From Chrysemys picta bellii (lineage: Eukaryota; Chordata; Testudines; Emydidae): a DNA stretch of 64,000 nucleotides. The stretch is from assembly GCF_011386835.1 (NCBI RefSeq), contig NC_088800.1, positions 52,109,439 through 52,173,438 of the forward strand. The letters are read 5' to 3'. The notes beneath the pieces are model-generated. The model was not told the DNA's origin. It made no database searches and was given only the letters and a program-made list of their open reading frames with translations. The position numbers and the translations under genes are program-made. This document shows, piece by piece, positions 1 through 9,726 of this stretch (its first letter is position 1; every line of letters starts with the position of its first letter).

Positions 1-108
1 ACCAGATAGCAACTGTTATAAAAACAAGTCAGGGGATGGCAGGTTATATAAGAAAAAGTCCCAAAAAACAGGACTGTCCCTTTAAAAATGGGACATCTGG
101 TCACCCTA
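1..108. mobile_element. hAT-type MITE, cut by the window edge
   Basis: The right end reads TCTGGTCACCCTA and the first bases read ACCAGATAGCAA, the same family as the complete copy at 2026-2150. About five terminal bases on the left lie outside the window. The inside shares the tract TATATAAGAAAAAG and the GGGAC motifs with that copy. It is non-autonomous with no coding capacity. Confidence 0.75.
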
Positions 109-1414
109 ACCATGCCCAAAAGGGAGGGAGGAATTTAAGGGATCCTTTTGTGGGATGGTCACCATGGTTCCGGTATCCCTGATTCCTGCCTTGCCTGGTT
201 CTCAGGGCACTTCCTCAGACTGACCTAGCACAGGCCCCACCTCCACCATCTCTGCAGCTGCAGTGGGAGGAAACACCTGACCTACTGCCCCTCCTGGCTC
301 CCCCTCCCTTCAGTCCTGCTCTCACTGCTCCCTACCTCAGTGTGGCCTTCCCCTTCTCAGCAGGAAGCAGACATGTCCCTAAAGCTCCCCCAGTCTGGAG
401 ATTTAAAAGTTCGGACACAAAAACACCTCTTGAAACCAGGACCTCCTCTCAGCTGTCCCCAGTCCCCCGGTGTGGGCATAGGAGAGGACAGTCCTGTGCT
501 GCTGTATGGCCCATGGAGGAGGACCCGTTCGTTTGTCCAGCTGAGCACCCCAAAGAGTTAATGCAAAGCATCAGCCATTAGCATCCTTGCTAATAATCCC
601 AAATACCATGAGCTGCCAGGCTGTCACTTCCATTAGCGCTGGGAAGATGAGCCCTTCGCAAAGGACAGGCTGGGGGAGGGAAGGCTGAGGGGCCGTGCAA
701 CGCGACATCAAACCGCCTTCAGTGACGTCAAAGGTCACCTCAGCACTTGCTAAGGACTCCCACCTCCCCCACTCCCCCAGCCAGGTGGGGGAGGGTGCGC
801 AGGTCCCCGTGCCATTGAGGTGGGTGATGACTGGAACGCCATGCCTCGCCGAACTGCCACCCCGCTCTCAGGGCTCTCGGGAAGCACGCTGGCCGTTGCC
901 CCGAGCGCCTGCATTCAGGGAGGTGTGTGGGGCTGCTGTCAGATCGCATCAGCATCCCAGCCCCAGTGCGGTGACTCGATTAAGTCTTTAGCCGCAGAAC
1001 CAGTTTAAAGAGTCAGTGATTCACTCCACTGGCTGGGCAGGCCCAATCGCAGCGCAGGTCACTGACAAGACACTGGTAGATCCCAGGGACGCGACAGACG
1101 AGGGAGAAGCGGGATTTAAAGGCAAAAGAAAGAGACCATTTTTTAAGTCTCCCCCAACTCCCCCCACCAGGATTGTAACACTGATCAGGCTGTGAGGTGG
1201 GGGGTGGGGAGACGGAGGGGTCCGACTGGCGTGCTGAGGCATTTGCCATCTGAGGAACCCTTCAGGTCACAGCCCCCCATCTGCTGGCATGCATTGAATG
1301 TAAACTTGCTTTTTCTGTGTGTTTTGCCCTGGTGAAAGGCAGCAGATTGACATCCCCAGCAAGGAGAGTGCTCTGCTTACCCAGAGTGGGCCATGTGGGC
1401 CTGCAGATGGCTGG
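109..1414. other. Unassigned single-copy-looking DNA
   Basis: No repeat family, exon-like frame with splice signals, or RNA gene was recognised. The stretch around 590-745 contains AT-rich TAATAATCCC sequence and a CRE-like site and could be conserved non-coding DNA. The open frames here are short and lack family resemblance. Confidence 0.4.
723..737. promoter_or_regulatory. CRE palindrome abutting a nuclear-receptor half-site
   Basis: A perfect TGACGTCA (the CREB/ATF site) at 723-730 is followed directly by AAGGTCA, an extended nuclear-receptor half-site. No gene start is visible nearby, so a promoter role is not shown; an enhancer role is only a possibility. Confidence 0.25.
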
Positions 1415-1500
1415 TCTTGGGTCCAAGGTGTCAGGTGATCTGGGTTCAAGGCCCAGCACTGCCGCAGACTCCCCCTGTGATCTGGGGAAAGTCGCTTAGG
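1415..1500 (+). repeat. MIR-type SINE remnant
   Basis: The motif TGGGTTCAAGGCCCAGC (tRNA box B-like) is followed by a degenerate equivalent of the MIR phrase for 'ctgtgacctgggcaagtcactta'. Only the middle of the element is visible. Confidence 0.45.
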
Positions 1501-2025
1501 GCTGGATTTTTCAGAAGGGCTCAGCTCCCATTGATTTCAGGTGGACCGAACCTCTGAAAAGCTGGGTGTAAAATCGGGCGAGTCCCCCTTCCTCTGCCTA
1601 GTCTATTTAAGGTGTGAGCTCTCTAAGCAGGCGCTGGCTCTCCCTGTGTGTCTGTACCTTGCACAGCACAGCAGGGGCTCGCTGTGGGACCGAGCATTCG
1701 TTCATTCTCTGTCTGTTTAATCCTTGTGGTCGGTGACAGCAGCCACAGCAGTACCACCTATGGTGTCTGGAGGGAGATTGGCAGCCCATGGGCAACAGAC
1801 TGAGACCACAGTTCATTCCACACACTATCAGCTGGCCAGTGTGCAGCCACCACTAACTTTGGCCCCAGCCCCACACCCCCTGTGTGCAGAGGTACAGGGG
1901 TGTGGTTGGGCCCCGTGGGACTGGCTCTATGGCACCTCAACAGCCTCCTTGTTCCCCTCTGCTGACCCCATGGATGAGGGTGTCCGTTGGTGCCCCCATG
2001 CCCACATGCTCATTTCCCAGAGACC
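1501..2025. other. Unassigned DNA
   Basis: No recognised repeat or gene. Frames on both strands are short and unlike known families. Confidence 0.4.
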
Positions 2026-2150
2026 TAGGGTGACCAGACAGCAAATGTGAAAAATTGGGACAGGGGGCGGGGGGGTAATAGGAGTCTATATAAGAAAAAG
2101 ACCCCAAAATTGGGACTCTCCCTATAAAATCAGCACATCTGGTCACCCTA
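2026..2150. mobile_element. Complete hAT MITE (125 bp)
   Basis: Terminal inverted repeats TAGGGTGACCAGA and TCTGGTCACCCTA bound the element. They begin TAGGG, which fits the hAT terminal consensus YARNG. The flanks CAGAGACC (2018-2025) and CATAGACC (2151-2158) match at 7 of 8 bases, the 8-bp target duplication expected of hAT transposition. There is no coding sequence, so it would have been moved in trans. Confidence 0.87.
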
Positions 2151-2868
2151 CATAGACCACCCCGCAGCCATCAGGAACTGAGTGCAGTCAGCACTGACAT
2201 GGGCTGGTGTGAGCCACTCACCTGGTGGTGGAAGGGTCCGTGCTGAGTGCTGATTCTCTGAGCCAGCCAGATTCTCTCAGCCCCTCTGAGCTTTTCACAC
2301 CTACATGCCTGGCTTTCTTAAATTGCCAGGGGGATCAGTCCACTGGCAGGCAGTGCCGTACATCAGAAGATGCTGTGTTCACGTGGCTCCTAAACCAGCC
2401 ACATTTGTACTTGTTGGTAAACTACAGTCAAGTTAACACACAACATGTAAGTGGAGCTGAGTGATGTTTGCTATGGGCGCGTTGTCCCGACCTCTCTGCT
2501 CAGTAAAAAGCAGCCAGGCTACTCAATATCTCTCCTCTCTCATGGTTTACGGCTCTATCATGCTGCTCAAGCCATCACAGCTGCCTCTTTTCTGTTTCCC
2601 CAGGCAGCAACGCCTCCACCAGCTAGTGTCCCAGTTCCCCTGACCCCAAAGACCACACCCCTGGCCAGTCCTACCGAGTCACACTAAGCCACAGCTGACA
2701 CACCTCAGCAAGGCTAAAATGGCACCATGAGCTCTCACCCAACGAAGAGTGATTTGTGGGTATGTCACTCATCCGCTCCCCCATTCTATTGTCCCACTCT
2801 CCCCATACTTCAAAATCTCATCCACCTCCTACTTCCACTGGCTGCCTTCCATACTCGCATGCCTCCTG
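2151..2868. other. Unassigned DNA
   Basis: Nothing recognisable up to the target duplication of the solo LTR. It is C/T-rich on the plus strand. Confidence 0.4.
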
Positions 2869-3290
2869 CCAGCTGTGACAGAATAGGCCCCTCTATTCAC
2901 ACCCTACACACTAATGTAGTAATCTGTGCACAAAGTATGCCTCATAAGGTATCATTTGAAAACTCATAATTTTCTGGGCAGTGTTGTTCTGGTAAAGTAC
3001 GTGTGGGAACATTGTATGGGAAGTTATATGTTTCCCCTGTATGACATGTTATTAACACATGTTCCAAACCCCACAGCCCTGCCCATGCAGAAGTCAGGTC
3101 TCTCCTAAAGAAAGGAAGGACAGTGTGCTTGCCTTAATTTGCATTTAAGCAGTAAACAGAGTCATCAAGTAGGGAGGGAAAACAAAGGAAGTTCAAACAG
3201 GTGAAAACCCCCCAGCAAGGAACATCCTTCCACATGGCCTCTGTCTCCTGGGTCTCCGCTGGAAATGGTTTTCAAGAGGGGGCCTGACAC

Positions 3291-3299
3291 TATAAAAGG
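3291..3299 (+). promoter_or_regulatory. TATA box of the solo LTR
   Basis: TATAAAAGG sits about 420 bp inside the LTR start, upstream of the presumed U3/R boundary. It would have driven transcription of the parent element; present activity is unknown. Confidence 0.6.
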
Positions 3300-3546
3300 A
3301 GGGTTAAACACCCCAAGACACCCCCACCTCTCTGCCTGCCCACCTCATTCTCTGCACCTGAGCAGAGAAATGGAAACAGTTGCTGGAATCCAGGGGAGAG
3401 GTCCTGACCTACCAAGTCTGGTCAGTGATCTGCTGGAGCATGTGATAAGAATGTTTGCTTTGCAACTATGAGAGTTTCTTAAGTAGATACTAGTAAGTGT
3501 TTTATCTTTATTTCTCTTGTAACCATTTCTGACTTTTATGCCTCAT

Positions 3547-3610
3547 AGACTCATAGACTTGAAGGCCAGAAGGGACCGTCATGATCATCTAGTCTGACCT
3601 CCTGCCCATT
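3547..3610 (-). mobile_element. CR1-family LINE 3' end (part 1 of 2)
   Basis: Reverse-oriented CR1 terminus with the familiar text AGGCCAGAAGGGACC and TCATCTAGTCTGACCTCC. It stops exactly at the gypsy insertion and resumes at 8133. ATGCCTCAT occurs just before it (3538-3546) and at the far end (8512-8520), a probable 9-bp duplication, though part of that may be CR1 sequence. Confidence 0.85.
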
Positions 3611-3818
3611 TGTTGTATCACCCAGGCAAGGTATTAACAAACTTCAACAGAACTTTATTTACAGTGGAAATCTCTTTACCAAGCTGTAGCTGCACACTCT
3701 GTAACTCTCACTCAGCCTCCTCAACTCTTCCCCCCTCCTTCCTGTTTCCTGTCCTTTCAGACTCCCAACAGCCAGTGCTCCCAGTTCTAATAATCACATA
3801 CAGCATCTAAACATCACA
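3611..3818 (-). repeat. 3' LTR of the gypsy element
   Basis: 208 bp, near identical to 7925-8132 and the same length. By eye there are roughly ten differences, pointing to an insertion old enough to have gathered stop codons but still young for a genomic fossil. Confidence 0.93.
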
Positions 3819-3831
3819 TTCCCTCCTCTCT
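3819..3831 (-). other. Polypurine tract of the gypsy element
   Basis: On the minus strand AGAGAGGAGGGAA directly abuts the 3' LTR, where plus-strand DNA synthesis is primed in LTR elements. Confidence 0.8.
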
Positions 3832-3925
3832 TAAGAAACTTTCCAAATTAAAATAAACATTGCTGTTCTAACCACAGAAACACTATACTGTTGGCAGGAA
3901 TATTACACTGAAAACACTGTAGATA

Positions 3926-4357
3926 CTACATAACATAGTCTTTAGTCCAGGCAGGTGGTCGTCTGAGTCTGACAGGCCGTCTCTCAAGCCCCGGTTCCAG
4001 TGCAATGTCTTGTTGTGTTGGTTCTACTGTGAAGTCATCCAATGCAGACTGGGTGTTGGCATAATCTCCTCTTGGTGCATAGGCAGGTGCAAGATAAGAA
4101 GCATTCCATACCCGCCCATCAGAAAGTCGATAGGTGTAAGGTCCCTTCTTCTCTATGATTTTAAGAGGAGCTGTGAATTTATGGTCCCCTTTGCGTAAGA
4201 TTCCAGGTTTTCGTATTCTAACAAAGGAACCACACTCAAACTTTGGTTCCTTAGCATCCCACCATTTGTCTGTGAAAGCCTTAGACTTTGCTTGGTTCTG
4301 TTCAACTGTCTTTCTCACATCATCCTTGTTTGGGGCATCAGGTTGTGCCTTTAACAA
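3926..4357 (-). pseudogene. Gypsy integrase C-terminal segment
   Basis: 143 codons from the first methionine after an in-frame TAA at about 4415-4417. The segment contains KWWDAKEPKFECGSFVRIR, then KGPYTYRLSDG, the GPY/F module that binds DNA and is typical of Ty3/gypsy integrases. It ends with a basic, proline-rich tail (RPVRLRRPPAW). It is in the same frame as the integrase core segment, so a single nonsense change separates them. Confidence 0.88.
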
Positions 4358-4417
4358 TTCAGCAATGTTCAGTTTAGTATTCAGCTGTTTCCCATGCAGT
4401 AATTCTGCGGGTGATCT

Positions 4418-4957
4418 TTATGTTGTGGCATGTCGCGTAGCCCGGTATGCTTGCAAGAAATCATTAGTGAGGGGTATCCACAATCGCCCTTCCAGTTTAG
4501 CTGTTTGCAAACTCTCTTTCAAACTTCTGTTAAACTGTTCAATTTCCCCATTGGCTTGAGGGTAATATAGGGATGACCTACTGTGTAAAATGTTCCTCTC
4601 TGCTAGAAAAGTTTCAAACTCCAGGGAAGTAAATTGACTACCATTCTCTGAAACCAGTTCTTTGGGGTTACCTTCCTGGCTAAAAACTGAAGAGAGGAAC
4701 TTAATTACTGTAGCAGAAGAAATTTGCGATGTAAACGCTACCTCAGGCCATTTGCTGAAATAGTCTATTAAAGTGATGGTATAATGACAGCCAATTGGCG
4801 CAGTATCAAAGGGTCCTACAATGTCAATTGCCACTTTTTCCCATGCAGATTCAGGAAGAGGAACAGGCTGTAATGGAGGGGTACACGTCACTGCTGTCTT
4901 ATCATGCATTTGGCAAGTGACACAGGACTTTAAGAGTGCTTCAGTTTGAGAGTCCAT
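4418..4957 (-). pseudogene. Gypsy integrase: end of zinc finger and catalytic core
   Basis: 179 codons. CVTCQ near residue 12 is the CxxC half of the HHCC zinc-binding domain. The core has the first catalytic Asp in AIDIVGPF. The usual second Asp position reads VSENGSQF, so Asp has become Glu. The catalytic Glu is in NGEIEQFNR. The D-to-E change would be expected to disable strand transfer. The segment ends at a TAA that is in frame with the C-terminal piece. The start methionine is only the first one after a stop (TGA at 4982-4984), not a true start. Confidence 0.9.
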
Positions 4958-4984
4958 CCCTGGCCACCAATATAGATCCCATAG

Positions 4985-5824
4985 TCATTGTTTGGTTCTG
5001 ACAATTCCTTGATGAGTATCATGTGCCAGGTGTATGAGTTTTGACTGTAATTCTTCTGGCACAAGTAGCCGGTGTGTACCTCGTAGCACACAGCCATCGA
5101 GCAAAGAAAGTTTATCCCGAACTCTAAAATAAGAAAGCAAAACTGGGTCAAGGTTTTTAGGGTTACTGGGCCATCTCTTTGTCAGAAATTCCCGTAGTTT
5201 TTGTTGAATTGGACACGCTGAACAAGCAGCTTGAAATTGTTCTCTTGTAACTGCAGTAAGAGTGCTTGTAATAAGCGCAACTACTACATCCTCATCCTCC
5301 GGTGGACCATCTGGTGAAGGCAAAGGCAGGCGAGAAAGGTAATCAGCTACCACATTTTCGTTTCCAGGCTTATATTCCAGTTCATAATTGAAAGAGAGCA
5401 GTCTTGCAGACCATCTAGCAATATGATATCCTGCTCTTCCCAGTCCTTTCATGGTGAGCAACTTTGTCAAAGGGCTGTGGTCTGTGCGCAACTTGAACGT
5501 GCGGCCCCACAGGTAAGTTCTCCATTTTTCAGTAGCCCAAACACAAGCAAGTGCTTCTTTTTCAACTATAGAATATTTTCTCTCAGCATTACTCAGTGTC
5601 CTTGAAGCAAATGCAACAGTCCTAACTGTGTTGTCCTCATGAAGTTGTGTGAGGACAGCCCCAAGTCCATAATCAGAAGCATCAGTAGTTACAATTGTGG
5701 ACAATGCGGGATTGAATAGTGCAAGTACTGGACTATGTACAATCAAGTCTTTCACCCTTTCACCCTTTCGACACCCATCCGTTCTCCACATTAAGGTTGA
5801 ACTTCTCCATAGGGTAATTCTCAT
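4985..5824 (-). pseudogene. Gypsy RNase H and integrase N-terminal segment
   Basis: 279 codons. TTDASDYGLGAVL near residue 47, the Glu of EKEALAC, and RTDHSPL supply the RNase H acidic residues. The phrase PGNENVVADYLSRLP marks the end of RNase H. The first half of the integrase zinc finger follows (LIHLAHDTHQGIVRTKQ). A TGA then interrupts, most simply a CpG-decay change of an Arg codon. The upstream junction near 5825 is a frameshift from the RT thumb. Confidence 0.9.
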
Positions 5825-6057
5825 AATGGTTCAATGACAGAAGCATAATTGGGAATGAATTTTGCATACCAGGAGGTAAGACCCAAGAAGGAACGTAAGG
5901 TTTGCAAATCTGTTAGAGGAGAAGCATTTGAAATTGCCAGGTTATGATCTGGATCAGGTTTTAGTCCAGCCTGTGAAATTGTATGCCCCAGAAAGGAGAG
6001 TTCAGTTTGTCTAAATTTGCATTTCGACCTATTGAGCTTGAGGCCTGCTTTGCTAAT
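5825..6057 (-). pseudogene. Gypsy reverse transcriptase thumb/connection
   Basis: Too short for its own start, but readable in the frame that follows a TGA at 6055-6057. It includes a cysteine-bearing KCKF motif, a FLGH motif and a WYAKFIPNYA motif, which are standard for gypsy RT after the catalytic palm. Confidence 0.8.
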
Positions 6058-6390
6058 TCAATTTAGTACAGATTGCAGGTTATTGTCATGCTCCTCAGTA
6101 GTATTTCCAAACACGATAATATCATCCAAATAGCACTGAACTCCATGTTGATTCTTCAGAATCAATGACATCATTTTTTGGAAGGCACTTGGGGCCGATG
6201 CGAGACCATATGGAACACGTTTAAAACAAAATAGTCCCTCATGTGTAATAAATGCTGTGAGGTCTCTGCTATCTTCATGCAACATAACCTGGTGGTATGC
6301 GCTCTGCAAATCAAGAGTAGAAAACATCGTTGCTCCACGGAGTTCTGCAAATACTTCTTCTATGTGAGGGAGAGGATGGCTGTCAATCAC
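6058..6390 (-). pseudogene. Gypsy reverse transcriptase palm
   Basis: 110 codons carrying TLDLQSAYHQV (first catalytic Asp), FKRVPYGLASAPSAFQ and QCYLDDIIVF, where YLDD is the metal-binding pair. All catalytic residues are intact here. The segment is bounded by in-frame TAG (6403-6405) and TGA (6055-6057) codons. Confidence 0.93.
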
Positions 6391-6405
6391 AATAGCTTTA
6401 TTTGG

Positions 6406-7245
6406 CTACCTTAAGTCCACACAAAGGCGAATGTCTCCACCCTTCTTCTGCGTCACTACTATAGGTGAAATCCATTCCGAGGAGTTAATCTCTTCAATAA
6501 TGTCCTTTTGTACAAGTTTTCTAAGTTCCTTTGAAACAGCTTCCCTGTCTGAAAATGGTAAGTGCCTTAATTTCTGTTGTACAGGCATCACATTATTCCG
6601 CATTTTAACTTTATGCAGAAACCCATAAGCACAGCCGAGTTTCTCCTCAACCTGGAGTTGGGTCCCAGCTGAAACTGGTGTGTGTACCGCAAGAGTGCTT
6701 TGCTGAGGAAGATCAATTCGTCCATTAACTACCCTGAGATTTAAAGCAGTTAATAAATCTCTGCCAAGGATAGGTGTGCCTTTGTGGACAATGTAGAACT
6801 CCGCGGTTATACAGCAATCACCAAAAGTAACGATTGCTGGCAGGCAGCCATGTACTGGAATATGGTTTTTCAAATAGCACACCAAGTGAAGTTTGGGTTC
6901 AGTAAGAGGCACATCTTTAAAGTAACGCAAATAGATGGAATCAGGTAGTATAGATACTGCTGAGCCAGTGTCCAACATTAGCTGAATAGAGTGTGATTTG
7001 CCTGAGGGTATGGCAGAAATATTTACAGTGCACTTTATCTGTTCTGGAATACGTTCAGTAGTGATTTTGTCCACACTCAGCACAGTAACATCTGGTATTG
7101 TAACTGCATGCACCTGTTGATTGAACTGGCTACTGCGACATACTTTAGCAAAATGCCCAATCTTTTTGCAATGATTGCACTGAGCTACTTTTGTTGGACA
7201 TCCTTGTAGCTTGCAAGATGTTGTGGGGATCCACAGCGAAAGCAT
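6406..7245 (-). pseudogene. Gypsy nucleocapsid knuckle, protease and RT fingers
   Basis: 279 codons. A CCHC zinc knuckle reads CNHCKKIGHFAKVC near residue 23. The aspartic protease active site reads LMLDTGSAVSILP near residue 90, with the partner motif PILGRDLL downstream. RT begins with WISPIVVTQKKGG and IRLCVDLR, the template grip. It ends at a TAG that interrupts the RT in frame. It overlaps the gag frame by about 60 bases in another frame. Confidence 0.92.
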
Positions 7246-7922
7246 GCTTTTACTGTATTTTGCATTTGCTGATTCAGTGGCTTTTCATTAGTTTTCCTTT
7301 TGCAATTGTTTGTCTGCAGTGATACTGAACTTTTCTGCAAAGGAGTCACAGCCTGGACTGGGCCTCCTGTACCCTTGCTCATTATTTTGGCTTCAGCTGT
7401 AGCTGACTCAATCTGAGTAGCAATGGTTATTGCTTTTTCTAGTGTAAGTTGTAGTTCTAGAAGTAAGTGTTCTCTTACACGAAGCATGGTTGTTTTCTCT
7501 ATGAGCTGGTCTCTAATCATCTCATCTGCCATATTCCCAAAGTCACAAGTTACAATCAGACTCCTCAGGGAAGCAATATACTGCATTATAGTCTCCCCTG
7601 GTTTCTGCTCACGCTGGCGAAATCTGTAGCGATTAGCTACTACATTCACTTTTGGCACAAAAAAGTTCTTTAATGCAGTGAGTGCAGTCTCATATTTATC
7701 ATCTGCAAGGGGAAAAGTGTAAAATATACGCTGCCCTTCTGCTCCAAGGCAGTGGATTAGCAGAGCACGCTTTCTTACTTCAGAAATCTCTGTTGCACTG
7801 ATTGCAAGCAGATAAGTCTCAAACATATGGATCCAGACAGTAAAAGCAATTGGAGGTTCACCTGGGCTTTGCAGAAAGGGTGCAGGTGGGTTCAGAGGCA
7901 GAAGATCCCACCTCGTCGCCAA
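7185..7922 (-). pseudogene. Gypsy gag (capsid) frame
   Basis: 245 codons. The first codon is TTG rather than ATG and overlaps the primer-binding site, so the true start is uncertain. The body has the capsid-like region typical of gypsy gag (FRQREQKPGETIMQYIASLR), then an incomplete zinc knuckle CFRCGSPQHLAS whose last Cys lies in the pol frame. That marks a frameshift near 7200, which may be decay or a natural -1 site; the interrupted finger favours decay. Confidence 0.88.
7905..7921 (-). other. Primer-binding site, tRNA-Ser-like
   Basis: Three bases after the 5' LTR the minus strand reads TGGCGACGAGGTGGGAT. It matches the complement of the 3' end of vertebrate tRNA-Ser(GCT) as I know it (…CCTCGTCG plus CCA), with 11 bases contiguous and one base skipped. 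Confidence 0.65.
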
Positions 7923-7924
7923 AA

Positions 7925-8132
7925 TGTTGTATCACCCAGGCAAGGTATTAACAAACTTCAACAGAACTTTATTTACAGTGGAAATCTCTTTACCAAGCTG
8001 TAGCTGCACACTCTGTAACTTTCACTCAGCCTCTTCAACTCCTCCCCCCTCCTTCCTGTTTCCTCTCCTTTCAGACTCCCAACAGCCAGTGCTCCCAGTT
8101 CTAATAATCACATGCAGCATCTAAACACCACA
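7925..8132 (-). repeat. 5' LTR of the gypsy element
   Basis: 208 bp, TG...CA on its own strand, paired with 3611-3818. It adjoins the primer-binding site on the inside and the CCATT duplication on the outside. Confidence 0.93.
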
Positions 8133-8511
8133 CCATTGCAGGCCACGGCTCCTCACCCACCCACTTCTATAATAGACCCTCTGGCTGAGCTACTGAAGTC
8201 TTCAAATCATGATTAAAATTTTTAACTTACAGAGAATTCACCATTTACTCTAGTTTAAACCTGCAAGACAGCTGTGCCCCACGCTGCAGAGAAAGGCGAA
8301 AACCCCACCAGGGTCTCTGACAATCTGATCCAGAGGAAAATTTCTTCCTGACCCCAAATATGGTGATCAGTTAGACACTGAGCATGTGGGCAAGACCCAT
8401 CAGCCAGACAGCCGGGAAAGAATTCTCTGTAGTATCTCAGAGCCCTCCCCATCTAGTGTCCCATCACCAGCCACTGAGAATATTTGCTGCTAGCAGTCGC
8501 AGATCAGCTAC
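8133..8511 (-). mobile_element. CR1-family LINE (part 2 of 2)
   Basis: Resumes after the gypsy insertion with GCAGGCCACGGCTCCTCACC and runs through ATTCACCATTTACTC and the phrase CCCAAATATGGTGATCAGTT to the end of the fragment. The alignment to the same family as 3547-3610 is continuous once the gypsy element is ignored. Confidence 0.85.
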
Positions 8512-8556
8512 ATGCCTCATTACTTGTACTCGCTTAAAATTTATCTCGTTGTAGTT

Positions 8557-8562
8557 AATAAA
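8557..8562 (+). terminator. Polyadenylation signal of the solo LTR
   Basis: AATAAA in the R/U5-like part of the LTR, followed by GT-rich sequence (CTTGTTGT). Confidence 0.6.
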
Positions 8563-8883
8563 CTTGTTGTACCTAATCCAGTATGTTTACGTTGGAGTGT
8601 CTGGGTAACTCTATTTAAAATAATGAGCTGGTGTATTATTCCATAAAGGAATAACAGCTTAATATATGTGTACTGTCCAGGAGAGGGTTGGGCAGTACAG
8701 GACATACATTTCTGGGGGAAGATCCAGGCCTGGGGGTGTATTGGGGTCATTCTTCAGTGTAATCAGGACTGGTGAGAGCCAGGGTGGGGCTGTCAGGCTG
8801 CAGCTGCCTACAGACCCTCAGGGTGTGGCTTGGATGCTGGAAGGCTGTGTGTGAGTGGCCCAGGTGGGAGCTATGACAGCAAT

Positions 8884-9403
8884 GGCCTCATCTGGAGTAC
8901 TGTGTCCAGTTTTGGGCCCCACACTACAAGAAGGATGTGGAAAAATTGGAGAGAGTCCAGCAGAGGGCAACAAAAATGATTAGGGGTCTGGAGTACATGA
9001 CTTATGAGGAGAGGCTGAGGGAACTGGGATTGTTTAGTCTCCAGAAGAGAAGAATGAGGGGGCATTTGATAGCAGCCTTCAACTACCTGAAGGGGGGTTC
9101 CAAAGAGGATGGAGCTCGGCTGTTCTCAGTGGTGGCAGATGACAGAACAAGGAGCAATGGTCTCAAGTTGCAGTGGGGGAGGTCCAGGTTGGATATTAGG
9201 AAACACTATTTCACTAGGAGGGTTGTGAAGCACTGGAAGGCGTTACCTAGGGAGGTGGTGGAGTCTCCTTCCTTGGAGATTTTTAAGGCAAAGCCCTGGC
9301 TGGGATGATTTAGTTGGGAATTGGTCCTGCTTTGAGCAGGGGGTTGGACTAGATGACCTCTTGAGGTCCCTTCCAACCCTGATATTCTATGATTCTATGA
9401 TTC
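8884..9403 (+). mobile_element. CR1 LINE, 5'-truncated 3' end
   Basis: Starts within ORF2 at GGCCTCATCTGGAGTACTG and ends ATTCTATGATTCTATGATTC. The C-terminal frame (8937-9308) reads [20 protein letters not shown] and onward, the conserved CR1 ORF2 tail. One indel near its end removes the usual RLDK segment. It sits inside the solo LTR, whose text resumes at AAGGCATTG. Confidence 0.95.
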
Positions 9404-9490
9404 AAGGCATTGTAAGGCTCTCAGGTTGCAGGGTAGGGGTGACAGAGCCCCCCACTAGTCTGGACTGTACCCCTGATATATCACACCAGC

Positions 9491-9726
9491 CAACAAGCCT
9501 TGGCTTCAAACCTAGCCCTGCCTGAACTGCTCACAGGCTCTCCAGAGCATCAATCCATGATCTCATGAAGAGAAGGCCCAAGCCACACCCCTCTATTCCT
9601 CATGTCATTTCCTGATTTGGAGGTTTGGTTTATTTCAGTGGATTCACCCTTTACCTGTTCTGACCCAAAGGATGGATTCTTGAGCATGAGCCCCATCTGT
9701 CTCCTCTTCCCCATCCCTGAAAAGCC
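9491..9726. other. Unassigned DNA
   Basis: No repeat or gene recognised between the solo LTR and the next MITE-like sequence. Confidence 0.4.

Larger units (their letters stand above)
3611..8132 (-). mobile_element. Ty3/gypsy LTR retrotransposon, structurally complete, coding capacity decayed
   Basis: Two 208-bp direct repeats (3611-3818 and 7925-8132), each TG...CA, enclose gag, protease, reverse transcriptase, RNase H and integrase frames in that order on the minus strand. CCATT flanks both sides (3606-3610 and 8133-8137), a 5-bp duplication. The element has a tRNA-Ser-like primer site and a purine tract. The order RT-RNaseH-integrase and a GPY/F-type integrase tail place it in Ty3/gypsy (Metaviridae). 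The tRNA-Ser primer and overall appearance suggest the Mag lineage, which is inference. At least four in-frame stops and two frameshifts show it is inactive. No envelope frame is present. Confidence 0.95.
2874..9485 (+). mobile_element. Solo LTR of an endogenous retrovirus-like element, interrupted by later insertions
   Basis: The sequence begins TGTGACAG and ends ATATCACA, giving the TG...CA ends and short inverted terminal repeats of an LTR. CCAGC flanks both ends (2869-2873 and 9486-9490), a 5-bp target duplication. LTR sequence occupies 2874-3546, about 8521-8883 and 9404-9485, roughly 1.1 kb when the insertions are ignored. A TATAAAAGG box lies at 3291 and an AATAAA signal at 8557, in the right order for U3-R-U5. 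It is similar to a reptilian LTR family I know by sequence but cannot name. No internal coding region remains, consistent with LTR-LTR recombination. Confidence 0.82.

Noticed and set aside
6431..6628. Plus-strand frames inside the gypsy element
   Set aside because: Antisense shadows of the RT and gag frames.
7185..7245. Programmed -1 frameshift between gag and pol
   Set aside because: The frame change falls inside a zinc knuckle and splits its last Cys from the rest, and no slippery heptamer with a following stem was evident. Decay explains it better.
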